Assembly (NCBI RefSeq): GCF_009389715.1 | Contig: NC_052392.1 | Span: 36,877,360 to 36,941,359 of the forward strand | DNA length: 64,000 nt | Direction: 5' to 3' | Origin: Phoenix dactylifera | Taxonomy: Eukaryota > Streptophyta > Magnoliopsida > Arecales > Arecaceae | In this document: piece after piece, positions 46,450 through 59,250 of the stretch | Layout of the letters: every line of letters starts with the position of its first letter | Numbering within the stretch: position 1 is the first letter of the stretch | Position numbers and translations under genes: made by a program | Notes under the pieces: generated by a model | What the model was told of the DNA's origin: nothing | Seen by the model: only the letters and a program-made list of their open reading frames with translations | The model's database searches: none

Positions 46450-47572
46450 TATTTTTATTATTTTTAAATATTGCCTGTATTTTAATTTTATTTGGCTTTC
46501 TTGTGTAATAAAACAACATTTGACCTTACCAAATCCGTGATTGCATCGCTCCTCATCAAGCCATGTATCATTGGCTGGGCGTATCGAAAGAACGGCTGAG
46601 ATCAGTGGGCTCTGGCCAATATGGGCGCTCGTTACAGAGCCGAACGTTGCTGAGAGGGAGGGAGACCGTTACTATTTTTCTTCGAAGTTTGAACTTTTAA
46701 CCCTTATCTTAAGTGCAGAGGAAAACGAAGAAAGAGAACGAGACCTGAGACATCTACAGTTTCCATCAGAGCCCGTAATTTTTCATCTTCCTGAACCCCG
46801 TTTGAGGTTTATTATGCAATCCAAATGCCTCAAATGAGATTTTTCTTGTTTTTATTCTGACATTTGGTTGTGCAGTTTTCATAAATATGGTTGTTTCCAT
46901 TGGATGAAGAGTTTTTTTTCTTCTTTTTTTTTTCCTTCCTTCCCTTTATTTCTTAGTCTTTATTGTAGATTACTGAAACTGTGGACTTTTTGTATATACC
47001 TTTTGGAGTGAGATCACGTGGAGATTTTTGATGGCTAAGAGAAGATATTCTTCTGTATCTATGTTATTTTATGTGCAACGGGGCCTGAATACTTTGTTTT
47101 ATTCTCAAAGACAAACTTGCAGTGGATCAGATGTGGCTAGACTTCATTTGAAGCCCGAAGTGAAGTTGAATTTGTGTGCTCTTGTTAAAAAAAAAATTTG
47201 TTCATATTTCTCGTTTATCTCTTTTGCCTTCTCTTTTGCTTAAGCATTCAGTTATAATTTATGTCTGATTGTTATTTTTGTCTCTTTTTTTTTGAAAAGT
47301 TTTTCCTTCTTTTTGAAAAGGATGTTTGTGTTGCTTTGCATTTGTTGTTATTCTTGTTCCAATGAGCAAATAAATCACACGAGAGCAATTCTTTGGAAAT
47401 AAAATAGTTTTTATTGGCAAAAAAAAAAGACATGCCCTGAAGATAGCTGACTTCTGAAGTGAATTTAAAAGTTGTTCGCATTGGGCCTGTGTAGGATTGG
47501 GCAGCGAGGGGCGCATCGAGCAATATTTTTGCATGGAAATCAAGCAGATGAGTGACAGCTGATACTGATTCC
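46450..47572. other. Upstream region of the membrane-protein gene
   Basis: Likely contains its promoter and 5' UTR, possibly including a non-coding first exon near 46650-46830. The open frames at 46541-46837 and 47028-47243 have no recognisable domain. No TATA box or start site could be fixed. Confidence 0.4.
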
Positions 47573-49461
47573 ATGGGGAACATTGTTGGCTCATTTGTTT
47601 CAGGTTTTATTAAAGTTGTAGGTGACTTGCTTGGAGCTCCATTAGATTTTCTTTCCGGAAAGTCTTGCAGGTAGTATTGGAGCTAGTGATTGAGGTCAAT
47701 TTTACCCATATTAGTTGTTATGTGTTTCATTAAAATTTCTTTGACAGTCCTGTTTCATCGCATGTTATCTGCTGCTCTTGTGCAGATTTAGTGCTAAACT
47801 TCTCTTCAGGATAACCTTATTGCTTTGCTTGTTTACTATGGCGTCGCTCGCTATATGGAGTACCAAGAAATTATTTCATGAAAATGTAATTATCAGTGAT
47901 GTAGCAGATGATAAGTTGGGTTTCGAACCCACTTAGGATAAAATGAGGTGCAGATTTTGTCTTACCTTTTGTTCTTTTTTTCATTATCGAAAAGGCTGGA
48001 TGGTGGTTCAACTGATGCTGGACCACTGTAATTCCTATAGTAGATGTTGGATATGTACTGAGGATTCTGTATTCTCTCATGGCATATCCAGAATTCAAGT
48101 GTTCTTTCTTGGGAGATAATCTTATCTCTAGGATGACCAAACACTTTGAGAAAGTTTGCTGGCGTGGACTAATAGATGGCATTTCTTCTTTTTTTTTGTG
48201 AGGACTGGAATTGTAGTTCTGAATATTGACAGAAGGACTAATTTAAGAATCTATAGTTCATCTAGCTATTTAAGTGGTACTAATATATGTCATCTAAATG
48301 CAAAAAATTTAAAAAATAGCGAGTTGTCTTGGAGGTAATCTTAGTAATAATTCATGGCTAGACTAGTAAATCAGGTTGTTGGAGAGGGGGTGGAAAGAGA
48401 TTGAACAATAAAACTAAAGACAAAGCCTAACTCTTCTTGCTTAATCTATCAACAGATGCATTTGGTCTATACACAGAATGTAATGCTAGAGATTCTTCTT
48501 GTTTTTTTTTTAAAAAAAATTTCCCTCGAATTTCTATCCAAGTTAGAAATTTTAGATAAATACAATCAGCCTATAGATACATACATACTGACACTTAACT
48601 GCTCATTTGAATGGTGCATCTTTTTATATTTCTCAGTTCTCTGCATGTTTTTTTACCAAACAGCTCTAGCTAGTGATCCTATTAATTATGCCAAGTATCT
48701 GACAAAAGTCACAAGAGTATTTTGACAACTAGTATGTTTATTCTTATGCTTCTTCCGCATCTAACTATCTTTTATCAGCTCAGTATGCGGTTCAACATGG
48801 GATTTGGTTTGTTACATCGAGAATTTCTGTATTGCCAATCTTTTGAAGTTGCTTGCTGTCTTAGTCCTCCTTTATCTTGGTGAGTATATACTCAATGGAT
48901 TATTTTACAGCTCTCAAAATATTCCATCTCACCTAATAGTTTCTCTTTCTCCTATGATATGCAGTGCTATTGTTCTTCTACCTTCTATACAAACTTGGTA
49001 TCTGTCACTGCATTGGTATGGGTATGTGCAAGATGCTATGGGCATGTTTGACATCATGCCTCTCAATCTGCAAGTATGGATGCATGTCTTTATGGCATAA
49101 GTCCAAGAATTTGAAAAGAATGAATGAGGAGCACCTAAGAGATATTGATGACTCCTATGATTCCACTACAAGCAATGATGACTTGGAAGGGACGACATCA
49201 TACACACATAAACCAAGGTCATTAGAGTTTCGAAAACTATTCTCTGAAAGATCAAGGGAACGCAGAAGGATTCACTTGGAGAGGTCTCTGAGGCCAAGGA
49301 GTCACCGAATAAGAGTTGGGATTAGCTACATGAATTCGAATGAGAGAGACCCGAGAAAGCATCATAGGCATGCAGATGCACTCCACAACATTAAGGTGAC
49401 TCACACATCCAAATTTGTGCAGAAGGCCAACCCGAAACGTATTCACTATAGGAAGTGGTGA
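47573..49461 (+). CDS. Small plant membrane protein of unknown function
   Basis: Three coding exons give about 231 residues: 47573-47670, 48779-48879 and 48965-49461 (TGA). Joined, the N-terminus reads MGNIVGSFVSGFIKVVGDLL, then FLSGKSCSSVCGSTWDLVCY. A hydrophobic helix follows at about residues 51-75 (NLLKLLAVLVLLYLVLLFFY), then a Cys-rich stretch (CHC, CKMLWACLTSC, CKYGC). The C-terminus is long, charged and Arg/His/Ser-rich. Gly2 with Gly6 fits a myristoylation-type start. I have seen similar plant proteins annotated only as uncharacterised; the FIKVVGD-to-SSVCGSTWD block is the conserved part. The acceptor ATCAG at 48778 is chosen because it restores SCSSVCGS, whereas the next AG breaks the frame. 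No function is assigned. Confidence 0.75.
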
Positions 49462-52400
49462 GGTTCCAAGAGACGGAATGCTTTCTCATTCAAGCGTTAG
49501 ATTGGACAATAATAATAATAATAATGTTTTCAATGTTGCCTGTCCTCATGTTTGCATTTGTCCTGCATATTTAAGATTTGGCGAGTTATTGGTTCATTTT
49601 TTTAAGAAGAACTGGGCAACCACTGGAAATAGTTATCATCGGAAATGAGAAAGTGCTTGGAAAGTTGCAATAACGGCTACATAAAAAAAAAACAATAATT
49701 TAAGTTCTATAATTGTTATTATTATTGTTGTCTCTTGGGAGAAAGATTGGGCATTACTGTTGATGTTATTGATATTATTATTTATTATCTTCATGTATGA
49801 AGGTGCAAATATGACAACTTGTTGGCTGAATGTCCAACACTACCCTTTTCATCAATATTAGCAGTTGGCGGAAAATGTAGCTCTGTATCATCAACATAAA
49901 CGATTTTCCTTTTCTTCTGCTGAACCTTTAATGTTCATTTGCTAAGTGGCCCGATTGATGCTGCCTTTAATGCCCAATTCCACATGACATTTTTATTCTA
50001 TGCTTATGTTTATCTTGGTTAGGGTTGAGTCGGATATGGTTTGGGTTAGATATGAATCAGGTCAAAAGTTTGTAATCCAAAGCTCGCCTATGTATTAAAC
50101 AAGTCAAAAATCTACATCCGAGCTGGACCTTTTATCTAGTAGGTAATTTGATTTGACCTGCATAACTGAACGAGTTGAATAAATTAAATAAATTAAAAAT
50201 TTAATTAGGTTTTTAACAAGTTAAATTGATCTTAAACATGTTAAGCGGTTCGAGTAAAATATGCTTGAAATGGATTAAATAGGCATCGGACGAGTTAAAC
50301 AAGTCCTATGTAGGTTAAATGGATCAAGTTATGGTGATCCAATTATCAAATGGGTCATAAATCTAAACATAGAATCTAACTAGTCTAGGCGGGTTGATCC
50401 ATTTGTGATTTAAATCTATTTATATCAAATCCAAACCTTTCTAAAGCAAGTCAGTTGCAAGTCAGGTTGATAAATCGGGCCATAAATTGCCACCTTAATT
50501 TTAAGAAGGGAGCAAGTATCTTTCAAACAACAAAAAAATTCACGCTAGAGCCTGCGTTTATTAGCCCTAAAGGAAACATATTATGCCTAGCGAAAGGGAC
50601 TTCTAAGGGCCTAGAAGAGGCCCCCTTTTTTCATAGCCAAGTTTTTCTAGTGACATTCCAAATCAAACTTAGGACTATTCATTGTTGTATCATATGCACA
50701 TTATTGTCGGTGATCCGACCAATTGAATAGCCGCTGTATTGTTAGCAAGGTCATGCTTAATCAATTGTTTCTGTGAAGGGATATATGTTGCAGTGAGGTC
50801 ATTTATTGATCAAGGGTCTAATTTCGACATATACGATTCGAAATAGCCAGACTCTTGATCTATTGTGTCTGAAATATTTGGCATTCTTAAATTGTGATGA
50901 TCCAAATTATGGCATTAGGTATTTTTCTGAAGTCCCAAAACACTTGTGGGTTCGCTCGAGGCTCACTCCAAACTCCTAAGTCCGTTAAGATCCAAGCTTG
51001 ATGCACCACATTATAATCCAGTTACTTGTTTTTTTAACTTGGATTATGAACTTTAGTATTGGAACTAATTCCAATTAGAATTAAGGAAGATGAATCTACA
51101 ACAATGTTAGTTAAGATCTAAGCATTAGGCATGCTTACTGCCACCAATTCACTTCCCTTGTAATGTCTTCTGCTTGGTTGCGAAGATGAATCAAGGTATT
51201 CTACAGGCTCTAGAAAACTTAAGATTGGAGGAGCAGATGCTTCTCTATATCCACCCACTTCTAACATCCTCCTATCGATGTGTCATCAAGTTTCTTTGTG
51301 ATAGACCATACCTCGTATAAGCGATGACTACACGTTGCATTACCTAACGACGGCATCGAAACCAGTTAATCGAAAAGCAATAATCTTTTTAAGAATGTTG
51401 CAATAATCTTCGACTGGATTAAACAAGTCACTGATCAGTTCTCAATGGTAACTGGCACTCATGTAAGAGGAGGTTGTACAATGGTAGATCATCTTAGTTT
51501 TGTTTTGTTTTGTTAGGTGGAGACCTTTGTCCCAGCTGCCACGAAATTGGCCTCCATGGGTATTGTTTTCTTAATTTCTCTTTTATTTAGATTCATTTCT
51601 ATCTCCTCTTCCGTCTGTCGGCTAAAGTGACATCCCAACTGTGTGAATACTTTATTGGTCCTTCCCTTTCTTTTTCACGCGAGATTATGATGTGACTCTT
51701 CACCCTATCATGCTCATAACATGCAGATATATATAGAGAGAGGACCCATATATAGTTAGGTACCAACATCCGTATACTTGGGGGCCTGGGTTTTGTACAT
51801 GAGGGTAGCATCAGTAGCTAGAACGCAAAAGGATAGGAGTTTATTGCTACGAGCAATAATGCTTGCAATGATAACATGGAAGGGGGGTCCGAGGCATGAA
51901 GCATCATGAATGAATGATGGGTGGTTCCCAAAATTATCCTTTGAATTTTCTATGACCCCTAAAAAAAATCCAGACTTGGAAGTGAATCCCTCTCATGATA
52001 TGTACTTTTTATCCATTCTTCAAATAACTGCAATAGCCAACAAGCTTGGAAAAAAAAAAAAGAAGGAAAAATAGTCTCAAATTTCATCTTTATGGGGTAA
52101 TTATAGAAAATGTGCTCGAGATCGAGAGATTGCAGAGATGCGCATTTCATTAATTTGCTCATGTCTTTAGATCCACCTTCATCAAGATTCGAAAGATGTG
52201 TATAGCTATGTGGAGGAGGACAAATATATGACTTATGTCTATGGGTCTCTTTTGTTTGGAGGCAAAGCCACATTAGCACCTCACTAATATACATTTGGAA
52301 TAACAAAGTTAGCTAGGTACCCTCGTGGCAATTGGAAGTCTACTAAAAGGATTTGTGACGCAATTTGTTTTGATACCATTTTTCGATCAAGTTATACGCT

Positions 52401-52800
52401 CTTCCATGATAGAGTAATATGTTAAAATTTGACCTAGGAAGCCTAAGTTAGTAAGTTTTCATAAATTTAATACGTTTTCCAATGGCATTTCACCTACCTC
52501 AATATGAAAATCCTCACTATCCCTATAGGCTCCAAACCCGTAAAGGAGGGGTAACTGCAACTTCTAAATTAACGTATCAATTAAACTACCTTACAATGTT
52601 ATTATATAAAAGATCACGAAATCAGTAGGTCCCTCCATTGGATGCCCAAAAAATATAGCCACTAATAAAGAATGGATATTTTAATGTAAGAAAAGATTAA
52701 AGGTACCTGATTTCGTCTCATGTGGATTGAATAATTTGTGAAGCAAATCCTGCAGTCGCATAACCATGGTCACTTCGTTTTCTAAAGTTCCAAGTACTGT
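49462..52800. other. Intergenic between the membrane-protein and DnaJ genes
   Basis: An (AAT)5 run lies at 49509-49523. At about 50024-50510 is degenerate hAT-like sub-terminal sequence: GGTTGAGTCGG at the left and, reverse-complemented, GGTGGCAATTTATGGCCCG at the right, rich in AAGTTAAA/GGGTCAT motifs. I see no coding exon. Confidence 0.45.
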
Positions 52801-53127
52801 AAAGCTCAAGCAAAACGCCCGTGTGTCACTGCATGGCGCCGCATGCACGAAGCAAGTGGCATCACCTTTTCATCCTCTACCTTTGCCTACTTCTCCTTTC
52901 AAATAAATACATCTCATTCTCTAGCAATTACAGACAAGAAAAAGGTGGAACCACACTTACCAATTCGCATGGGACAACACTAATCCACAGAGCTTCTAGT
53001 GAGAGAGAATGAGAGCCATGGATACTCTCTCTCCACATGCATCTCACGTGCCTTGGCATGCCTCCAACTCTCGACCATCTTCATGTACTCCTCCAATTGG
53101 AAGCCAGACGAAGGAGGAGATCTTTCT

Positions 53128-53130
<3 letters not shown>

Positions 53131-53163
<33 letters not shown>
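53131..53163. repeat. (CT)16 microsatellite in the DnaJ leader region
   Basis: A pure CT run lies about 160 bases before the DnaJ start codon, with further TCTCTTTCTCTCTC runs at 53228-53245. Such pyrimidine patches are common in plant 5' UTRs and core promoters. Confidence 0.95.
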
Positions 53164-53166
<3 letters not shown>

Positions 53167-53324
53167 TCCCAAATGGATACTTCCCGGAATAAAAAGTCAC
53201 ACATCTCTCGCCCTTCCATCCGTCACCATCTCTTTCTCTCTCTTTTTACTGTCTTTAGGCCATCAGTAGTGGTTTGTTGTTGGTTCTTCTTCTCTCTTCT
53301 CTCTTCTCTGCTCTAGTTCTTCCA

Positions 53325-56300
53325 ATGGGCAACCCCATGGACTTCTATTTTAAGGTGCTGGAAATCCCCAAGGACTCCTCCCCTCAAGAAATCCGCGCCG
53401 CCTACAGAGCCCTCGTCAAGAAGTGGCACCCCGACAAGCACCCCGCTTCCTCCAAGCCCCAAGCAGAGGCCAAGTTCAAAGCCATCACCCAAGCCTATGA
53501 GGTGCTCCTTCCCTTTCCCATACTCACCCCTCTAATGCCTAAAAGTTTTATCCTTCTGTTCTTTTGTTGTTGTCGTTGTTCGTCGACTCTCCGATTCTGA
53601 ATGCATTTCTCTCAATTAACACCATCCTGTTCCACCAGTTTTGTCTGACAAGCTTAAAAATCTCATCTTTTCTTCTTCTTGTTGATTTTGATGAGGTAGA
53701 ACCTTTAACATTACTTAACATTACCTTGTCCAATCACCTCAATTTTAAGAAGAAAGCTTAAAAATCTCTTCTTTTGATGTTGTTCTTGTTCTAATAGGTC
53801 CTCTTTTTCTCATTGTATCTCTCTTAATCCCATCCCATCATCTGAATCTTGTCGAACAATAAAAATATTTCTTCTTTGGTGCTGTTCTTGTTGTTATAAC
53901 CCCCTGTCTCATCGTATCTCTTTTAGACCTGTCCCATTTCCTCAATTTTATCTCACACAAGCTTAAAGACTTGTTTTTTTGTTGTTGTTATAGGCTCTTA
54001 ATGTTCAGGAGGACAGCAGAGCCATGTTTGGGTTCTGTAACGACGTCGGGGACGGCGGCGGAGGCGGCGGTGGTAGCAGGGGAGGGGGCTCGAACAGGGG
54101 CCGGGAAGCGGCGAGACCGTCGCCGCTGCCGAGGCACCGGAGCCAGGAGCAATTCCCTCAGAGCGGCTCAGGGAGGGGTTTCAAGGACGTGTACTACTCC
54201 ATGGGCGCCAGCAGCCCAGCGGCGAGGCCGACGTTCTCGGGGTCGGCTCGTCGGAAGCCCCCGCCGGTGGAGCATAAGCTCGAGTGCACCCTCGAGGAGC
54301 TCTTCCGTGGCTGCAAGAAGGAGATCAGGTTCACCAGGGACGTCCCCACCAAGAACGGGTATATGTCCTGTTTCTTCTCTCCCTTTTTCTTTCATTATTT
54401 TTGCTGGTATTTAATTATTTCTCGTTGGTGAATCTGCAACTCTGTCTCAAAAAAAAAAAAAAAAAAAAAAATCTTTTTTTTAATACAGCAGATCTAATAA
54501 AATCAGGAAAAAAAAGTACATAAGAAGAAATCGAATTCTGATCCTTTCAGAGGAACTTTTTTTTATTGAAAAAAAAGTTTTTTTTTAAAAAAAAATGCAA
54601 TCTTTTTTAAAAAGTGGTGCCTTTTTTTCAAAAAAATGTTATTTATTTATTTATATTTACAGTTTTTATTTTTAGTTTATTCTTGGGAGGGGGATGCTTG
54701 TTGGAGGCAATTGCGTTGCTATAGTTGGTGATCCTTCCATTCATCCTACCATGGAAAGAGATGAAGAGTTACAGTTCTGTCCCCCAAAAAAGAAGCAGGT
54801 TTAGTTGCTTACTTTTTAATCAAATTATGGAAGTAAATGATAAGAATGGATTGAGGACATCATTGGATTCCCTTTCACAAGGAACAGTTTCTGCTGCTAG
54901 TTTAATTGGCCGACAGGAATTTTCTGCAACTTTTCTGTGGTAGGTTGGGATACTTTTCTGTGGTAGGTTGACCCCAACCTACCCTTTAGAGAGATTATTA
55001 TCTGGAATAGTATACAATGCAAGTAGGATGGGCACTTGTTTCTTACATTAACCAAATTGAGCAGAGTTATCTTATCTTTAGCTTCTAATATTTATAAAAA
55101 TGTTTAAAAAAAAACAGGAATGTATAAAAAAAAGATTATACATGAAGTCTACACAAACACTTGTTATACAAAGGTATTGGTATGCTTGGTACGTATGTCG
55201 CAAAGAAATAGCTTTTCTGTAATGAAATTAACTATAGTTGCATATGATTTGAATCTAGCTGGAAATCAGAGCAAAATGTCCAGCTTTGCTACTTGTGGAT
55301 GGAAACATTACGAGTAGAAGAGATCCTCTGATGAATGACTATTTTAGTGTTTACATCAATTTTGCTGTAGAAAGTCAAATTTCGAGAGAACGAATGCGAA
55401 AGATCATCTTTATAATTCTCTTCGCTCGGAATTTGTTCTGATGATGACGTTTCCGGGAACTTAATCTCATTCACTGACAAAATACATGTATGCAGGTTGT
55501 GAGTAGAAATATCCATGACAAATCGCCATCATACCAGCTGAATTGTTACTAATTTCAATTATAGGTCAGCTGAATGGCTACTACTGCATCTGTAATTCCT
55601 AACTAGGCCAAGTCTTTACGGGGTGGTCCCATCGTCTAAGGTGGTCTGTGTTCTACTTTGTAATCCAAAAAAAAGAGGATATTAATTCGGTATTACTGAT
55701 GTGAAACTGAAGGAGTCTAGCTTCTAAACACTGTTTACAGAAAAGATTAAGGCTTGAATCTATTGATGGGATTAGAGCAGAGTTTTCTGGAGAGAAACTT
55801 TATATAGATTAACGAGAAGATGATTTCTGTGATCATATATTTACAAGCACCAAGTTAGTGTATGTCTGGGCTCCGGCTTGTCCATTGAATGGTCCTTTGA
55901 GCTATAGTATTGGATGAAGGTGGAAGACACAGACAGCACTATTTTGGGCAGTGTATCATCTCTTTACTAGTTCCTGAAATTCAGAGATAGTTTGAAATTT
56001 GTGTGAATTTTATTCCTTGTATTATTTGAAGTTCTCATATAATGTGCTGCTTTGTTCACTCCATATTGTGATGACTTCAATATGTCATCTTAAACTGTAA
56101 AAAGAAAACTTGGGCTAAAGCTTTGTTTCTCTTTCGCTTTGGTAGGTTAATTGTTCAGAAGGAGGAGAGACACACAATTAAGGTGAAGCCAGGATGGAAA
56201 AAGGGGACCAAAATCACATTTGAAGGGATGGGGGACGATGTTGTCGTCTTGATATCAGAGAGGGAGCACCCCATTTTCAAGAGAGTAGGTAATGACTTGG

Positions 56301-56569
56301 TGCTCAAAGTAGAGGTCCCCTTGGTGAACGCCCTCACTGGTTGGACCTTCTCTTTTCCACTCTTGAGTGGAGAGAAGATGAGCTGCTCCTTCCATGATGA
56401 GATCATCTATCCAGGATACGTGAAAGTCCTTAAAGGTCAAGGCATGCCTCTTGCGCATGAGGAGGGGGTCAGAGGGGATTTGCGAGTAAAATTCCACATC
56501 ATCTTCCCCGCGAAACTAAGCGACGAGCAGCGCTCGAGCATCGTGGAGCTTCTGAATGATTGCACTTGA
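53325..56569 (+). CDS. Type II DnaJ (HSP40) co-chaperone
   Basis: Three coding exons give 321 residues: 53325-53501, 53994-54358 and 56146-56569 (TGA). The J domain starts MDFYFKVLEIPKDSSPQEIR, with HPD at residues 35-37, and continues across the first junction as AYEALNVQEDSRAMFGF. That continuity supports the TATAG acceptor at 53993 over TTCAG 15 bases on. Next is a Gly-rich linker, then DnaJ C-terminal substrate-binding domain I (LECTLEELFRGCKKEIRFTR, IKVKPGWKKGTKITFEGMGD) and domain II (EHPIFKRVGNDLVLKVEVPL, PGYVKVLKGQGMPL, GDLRVKFHIIFPAKLS). There is no zinc-finger Cys cluster, hence type II. It stimulates HSP70 ATPase, probably in the cytosol as no targeting peptide is seen. The usual about 9-residue PGxxPAD loop after GMGD is missing in frame. 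Confidence 0.9.
54359..56145. other. DnaJ intron 2
   Basis: The 1.8 kb intron (AACGG/gtatat to TGGTAG/G) has an A23 homopolymer at 54449-54471 and dense T/A homopolymer runs to 54660. A short direct repeat, TTTTCTGTGGTAGGTTG, lies near 54931-54970. No gene is seen inside it. Confidence 0.7.
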
Positions 56570-59250
56570 TCATTGCTAGTTCTGTTCTTCCCCCTATCTT
56601 CTATCACTGTTGATATCCATGTCTCGTACATAAGAGTTTCAGGTGCATAAAGGTTTGTTTATATGCAGTCATCCCTGTGCATAAATGAAGTATTGAGTTG
56701 GTGATTACTCTCCTAGTTGCCAGTGAGAACTGTTTCCATGTTAGTAGATTTAGAAGTTGCCTCCCCCTTTATACCCCTTTAGCTGGAGAAATCTTTTGAG
56801 AAGTTGACCCTATGTGATATTTTATGTGCTGTTCCTTTTGAACTTTCTGGGGCCAGGCATCAACCAGTCTTGTCTATATGTTGCAGGAATATATGAATGT
56901 TTTTTTCCGGCAGGCATCTTGATACTTTCTCCATTTGGTGAACATTACTTCATGACCATGCCTTTTTGCACCAAGCTCTCATGGGAGGAAAGTATTATAT
57001 ATATTCCTCTGTCCTTTGCCTAATTTTCGTGTCCAGAAAGTTTTGATGTTCTCTCAAGAAAAATTATATCCCTCTTCTTTAATAGCTCGAAGGTGAAAAA
57101 TTTTAGTTAGAATCTAAAGAACATTGAAGATGCTAGCTAGTTTACCTTGTCCATAAATTCTTTTGGGGTTTGTAGCCATAATTTGAACCTATGGATCTCT
57201 TCTGCTCAGGGGCGAAAAGAAAAGAAAAAAGCAAAAAAAAAGGTGTGTAAAGACATCTTTTAACCTTTTAACAGTGATGATTAAGAAATCAAACCACTCA
57301 AACAACACTTAAGATAATTATAAGAAAAAACAGTACATAAGCTCTTTAGAATGCTATTACACAAGCAAATGGGCTTAGGCTTTATGTGGCACCAGTAATT
57401 GGGCCATAAAGTGCTCGACCCAACCATGACAAGCCACAGTAACAAATATAATTGTCAGTATTTTTTTGGGTTAGAATCAGGCTTGCTTTTCTTTTCTTTT
57501 CTTTTTTTTTGGCTAAGAAGGATGATTCATATAATTTTAGAACTGAAACATTCAAAAATATCAAAAAATAACACATCCCAAAGCGCTTTAGGCAGCTCCT
57601 GCTCCTCAACCCATAGGGTATCTTCAGAGTGATTCGGTCTACGGCCTCGTTGACCTCGCTGTAAATATGCTTGGTCTGAAAAATCGGACTTGCTTTTATT
57701 CACAAAAGAAGTCCGTAAAATGTTTTGTTTTCCCTTTTCTCGGGTTTGACAGAATTGTCTATCAAGACTCTAAGGGTAACCTCCTGTAACTGTCAAGTTC
57801 AAGGGAAGAAAGCTCTAAATATTGAGAAGATTAGGCCTATTTATTTAATTTCATCATGGTAACACGATGATATGTTGAAGTTAATTACATGATTATGACT
57901 ATATTCTATTATAATCACATGCTTATAGTGGACAATTTATATGTAACATACTACCAAAAAAAATTATTAACTATTCTCAGAATTTAAACATTTTTGTAAG
58001 ATATTGACAACTATTAGAAGATTCTAAAACGAGCATGGAATTGCAATTTCTAGGACTGAATTATATCAGATATTGATAAATCCACAAAATGAGTTCCATA
58101 TTTATTCTCAATGGGTTTAGGTATGAACATATATCCATATGTATTCTAAAAACATATAGATATAAGTCGGATATTAGTTATATCTACTTTTAAATTTCTT
58201 TTTTAAATATGGATATAGGTTGCATATCCTTTTAAATATAAATCAAATTATGAGCAAAATTTACTGATTACAACTCATATCAATAACATAGTTAAGGATG
58301 GCAATGGAGGGCATGTGACATCCATCAGTTCCTCAATTCATAATTTTTTGATCGTTGAATTTTGTTTGTACTTTGTACGTGTCCATATGCAAAATAATGA
58401 AAAGAAGAAGGGGGTAAAAAGGATTTGGAGAGTAAAATATCGAGTTAGAGAGTAGGCGAGCCCAACTTCTCATGGTGAATCTTAGGCAATTCGTGCATGG
58501 TGCCCTTAATAAGCCCAGGCACTGTTTGGCTCCATTCCCATGCCACCTAAGATTATAGGGATAAATTGATAAATTTAGACATGAAAAGTTAAATATTTAA
58601 ATTTAAATAAGATTAAACTGGTGGACTCTGTTTGAAAAATCCAATAAAATTGGGTTGGATTTTCTTCAGAAATCATATATGTTGGTTCGTATTCTTATAA
58701 AGACCTATCTTAATCTTAGACTAAAGACCTATGTATTTTTTTTTCTCCTATAATTTTTTTTGGTTGGAAAGATATTAAATTGATATGGGCCTATTCAAAT
58801 AGACTATTTACTCTATAAATCCAATAGAAAATTCAATCCATTCATACTGGATTTTCCAAACAAGCTCTAAACTTTTCTCCTAATCCTAATAATATGGAAA
58901 GGGATGCTTGCAGTACAAGTTTGAACCTGTCCACTAGGCCACCTAATTTGCTTTAATTCATATGAGTTGTTGGATTTTTATTTTCTTTTTTTAAAAAAAA
59001 AACCAATATGAGGGAGTTCGCTCACTATCCCAAGCCATCTCTCTCCGAAGCCTACGAAGCACCGCTGTTACGCCTTTGTTTGAGACGACCACATTCACGT
59101 ACAACCATTAGGCTTCTTATCTTTGATTCAACTCTTTTACCTTCTTAAATCATGTACATTTAGATGGCCAAATGAGAAAAAAATTCAAGTCCGCCGTAAG
59201 ATATTGGTGCTCAGACTGGCCATTTATTAGGAATCTTTGATGAAGAGCAA
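56570..59250. other. Intergenic downstream of DnaJ
   Basis: It contains the DnaJ 3' UTR and one LINE fragment (57475-57697). A possible MITE at about 58519-58872 has weakly inverted ends (CACTGTTTGGCTCC versus GAGCTTGTTTGGAAAA). No coding exon is recognised. Confidence 0.45.
57475..57697 (-). mobile_element. Short LINE 3' fragment, minus strand, with 16-base target duplication
   Basis: AATCAGGCTTGCTTTT (57475-57490) and AATCGGACTTGCTTTT (57682-57697) match at 14 of 16 positions and flank a 191-base insert. On the minus strand the insert reads IYSEVNEAVDRIT, then a frame resembling the LINE ORF2 end, and terminates in an A-rich AAAAAAAAAGAAAAGAAAAG tail. It is strongly 5'-truncated. Confidence 0.7.

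Noticed and set aside
54449-54471. A23 run as the tail of a retroposed gene in the DnaJ intron
   Set aside because: There is no gene-like sequence or target duplication upstream, and T/A homopolymers fill the whole neighbourhood, consistent with slippage.
58519-58872. Possible MITE with GTTTGG ends
   Set aside because: The ends match over only a few bases and no target duplication was found.
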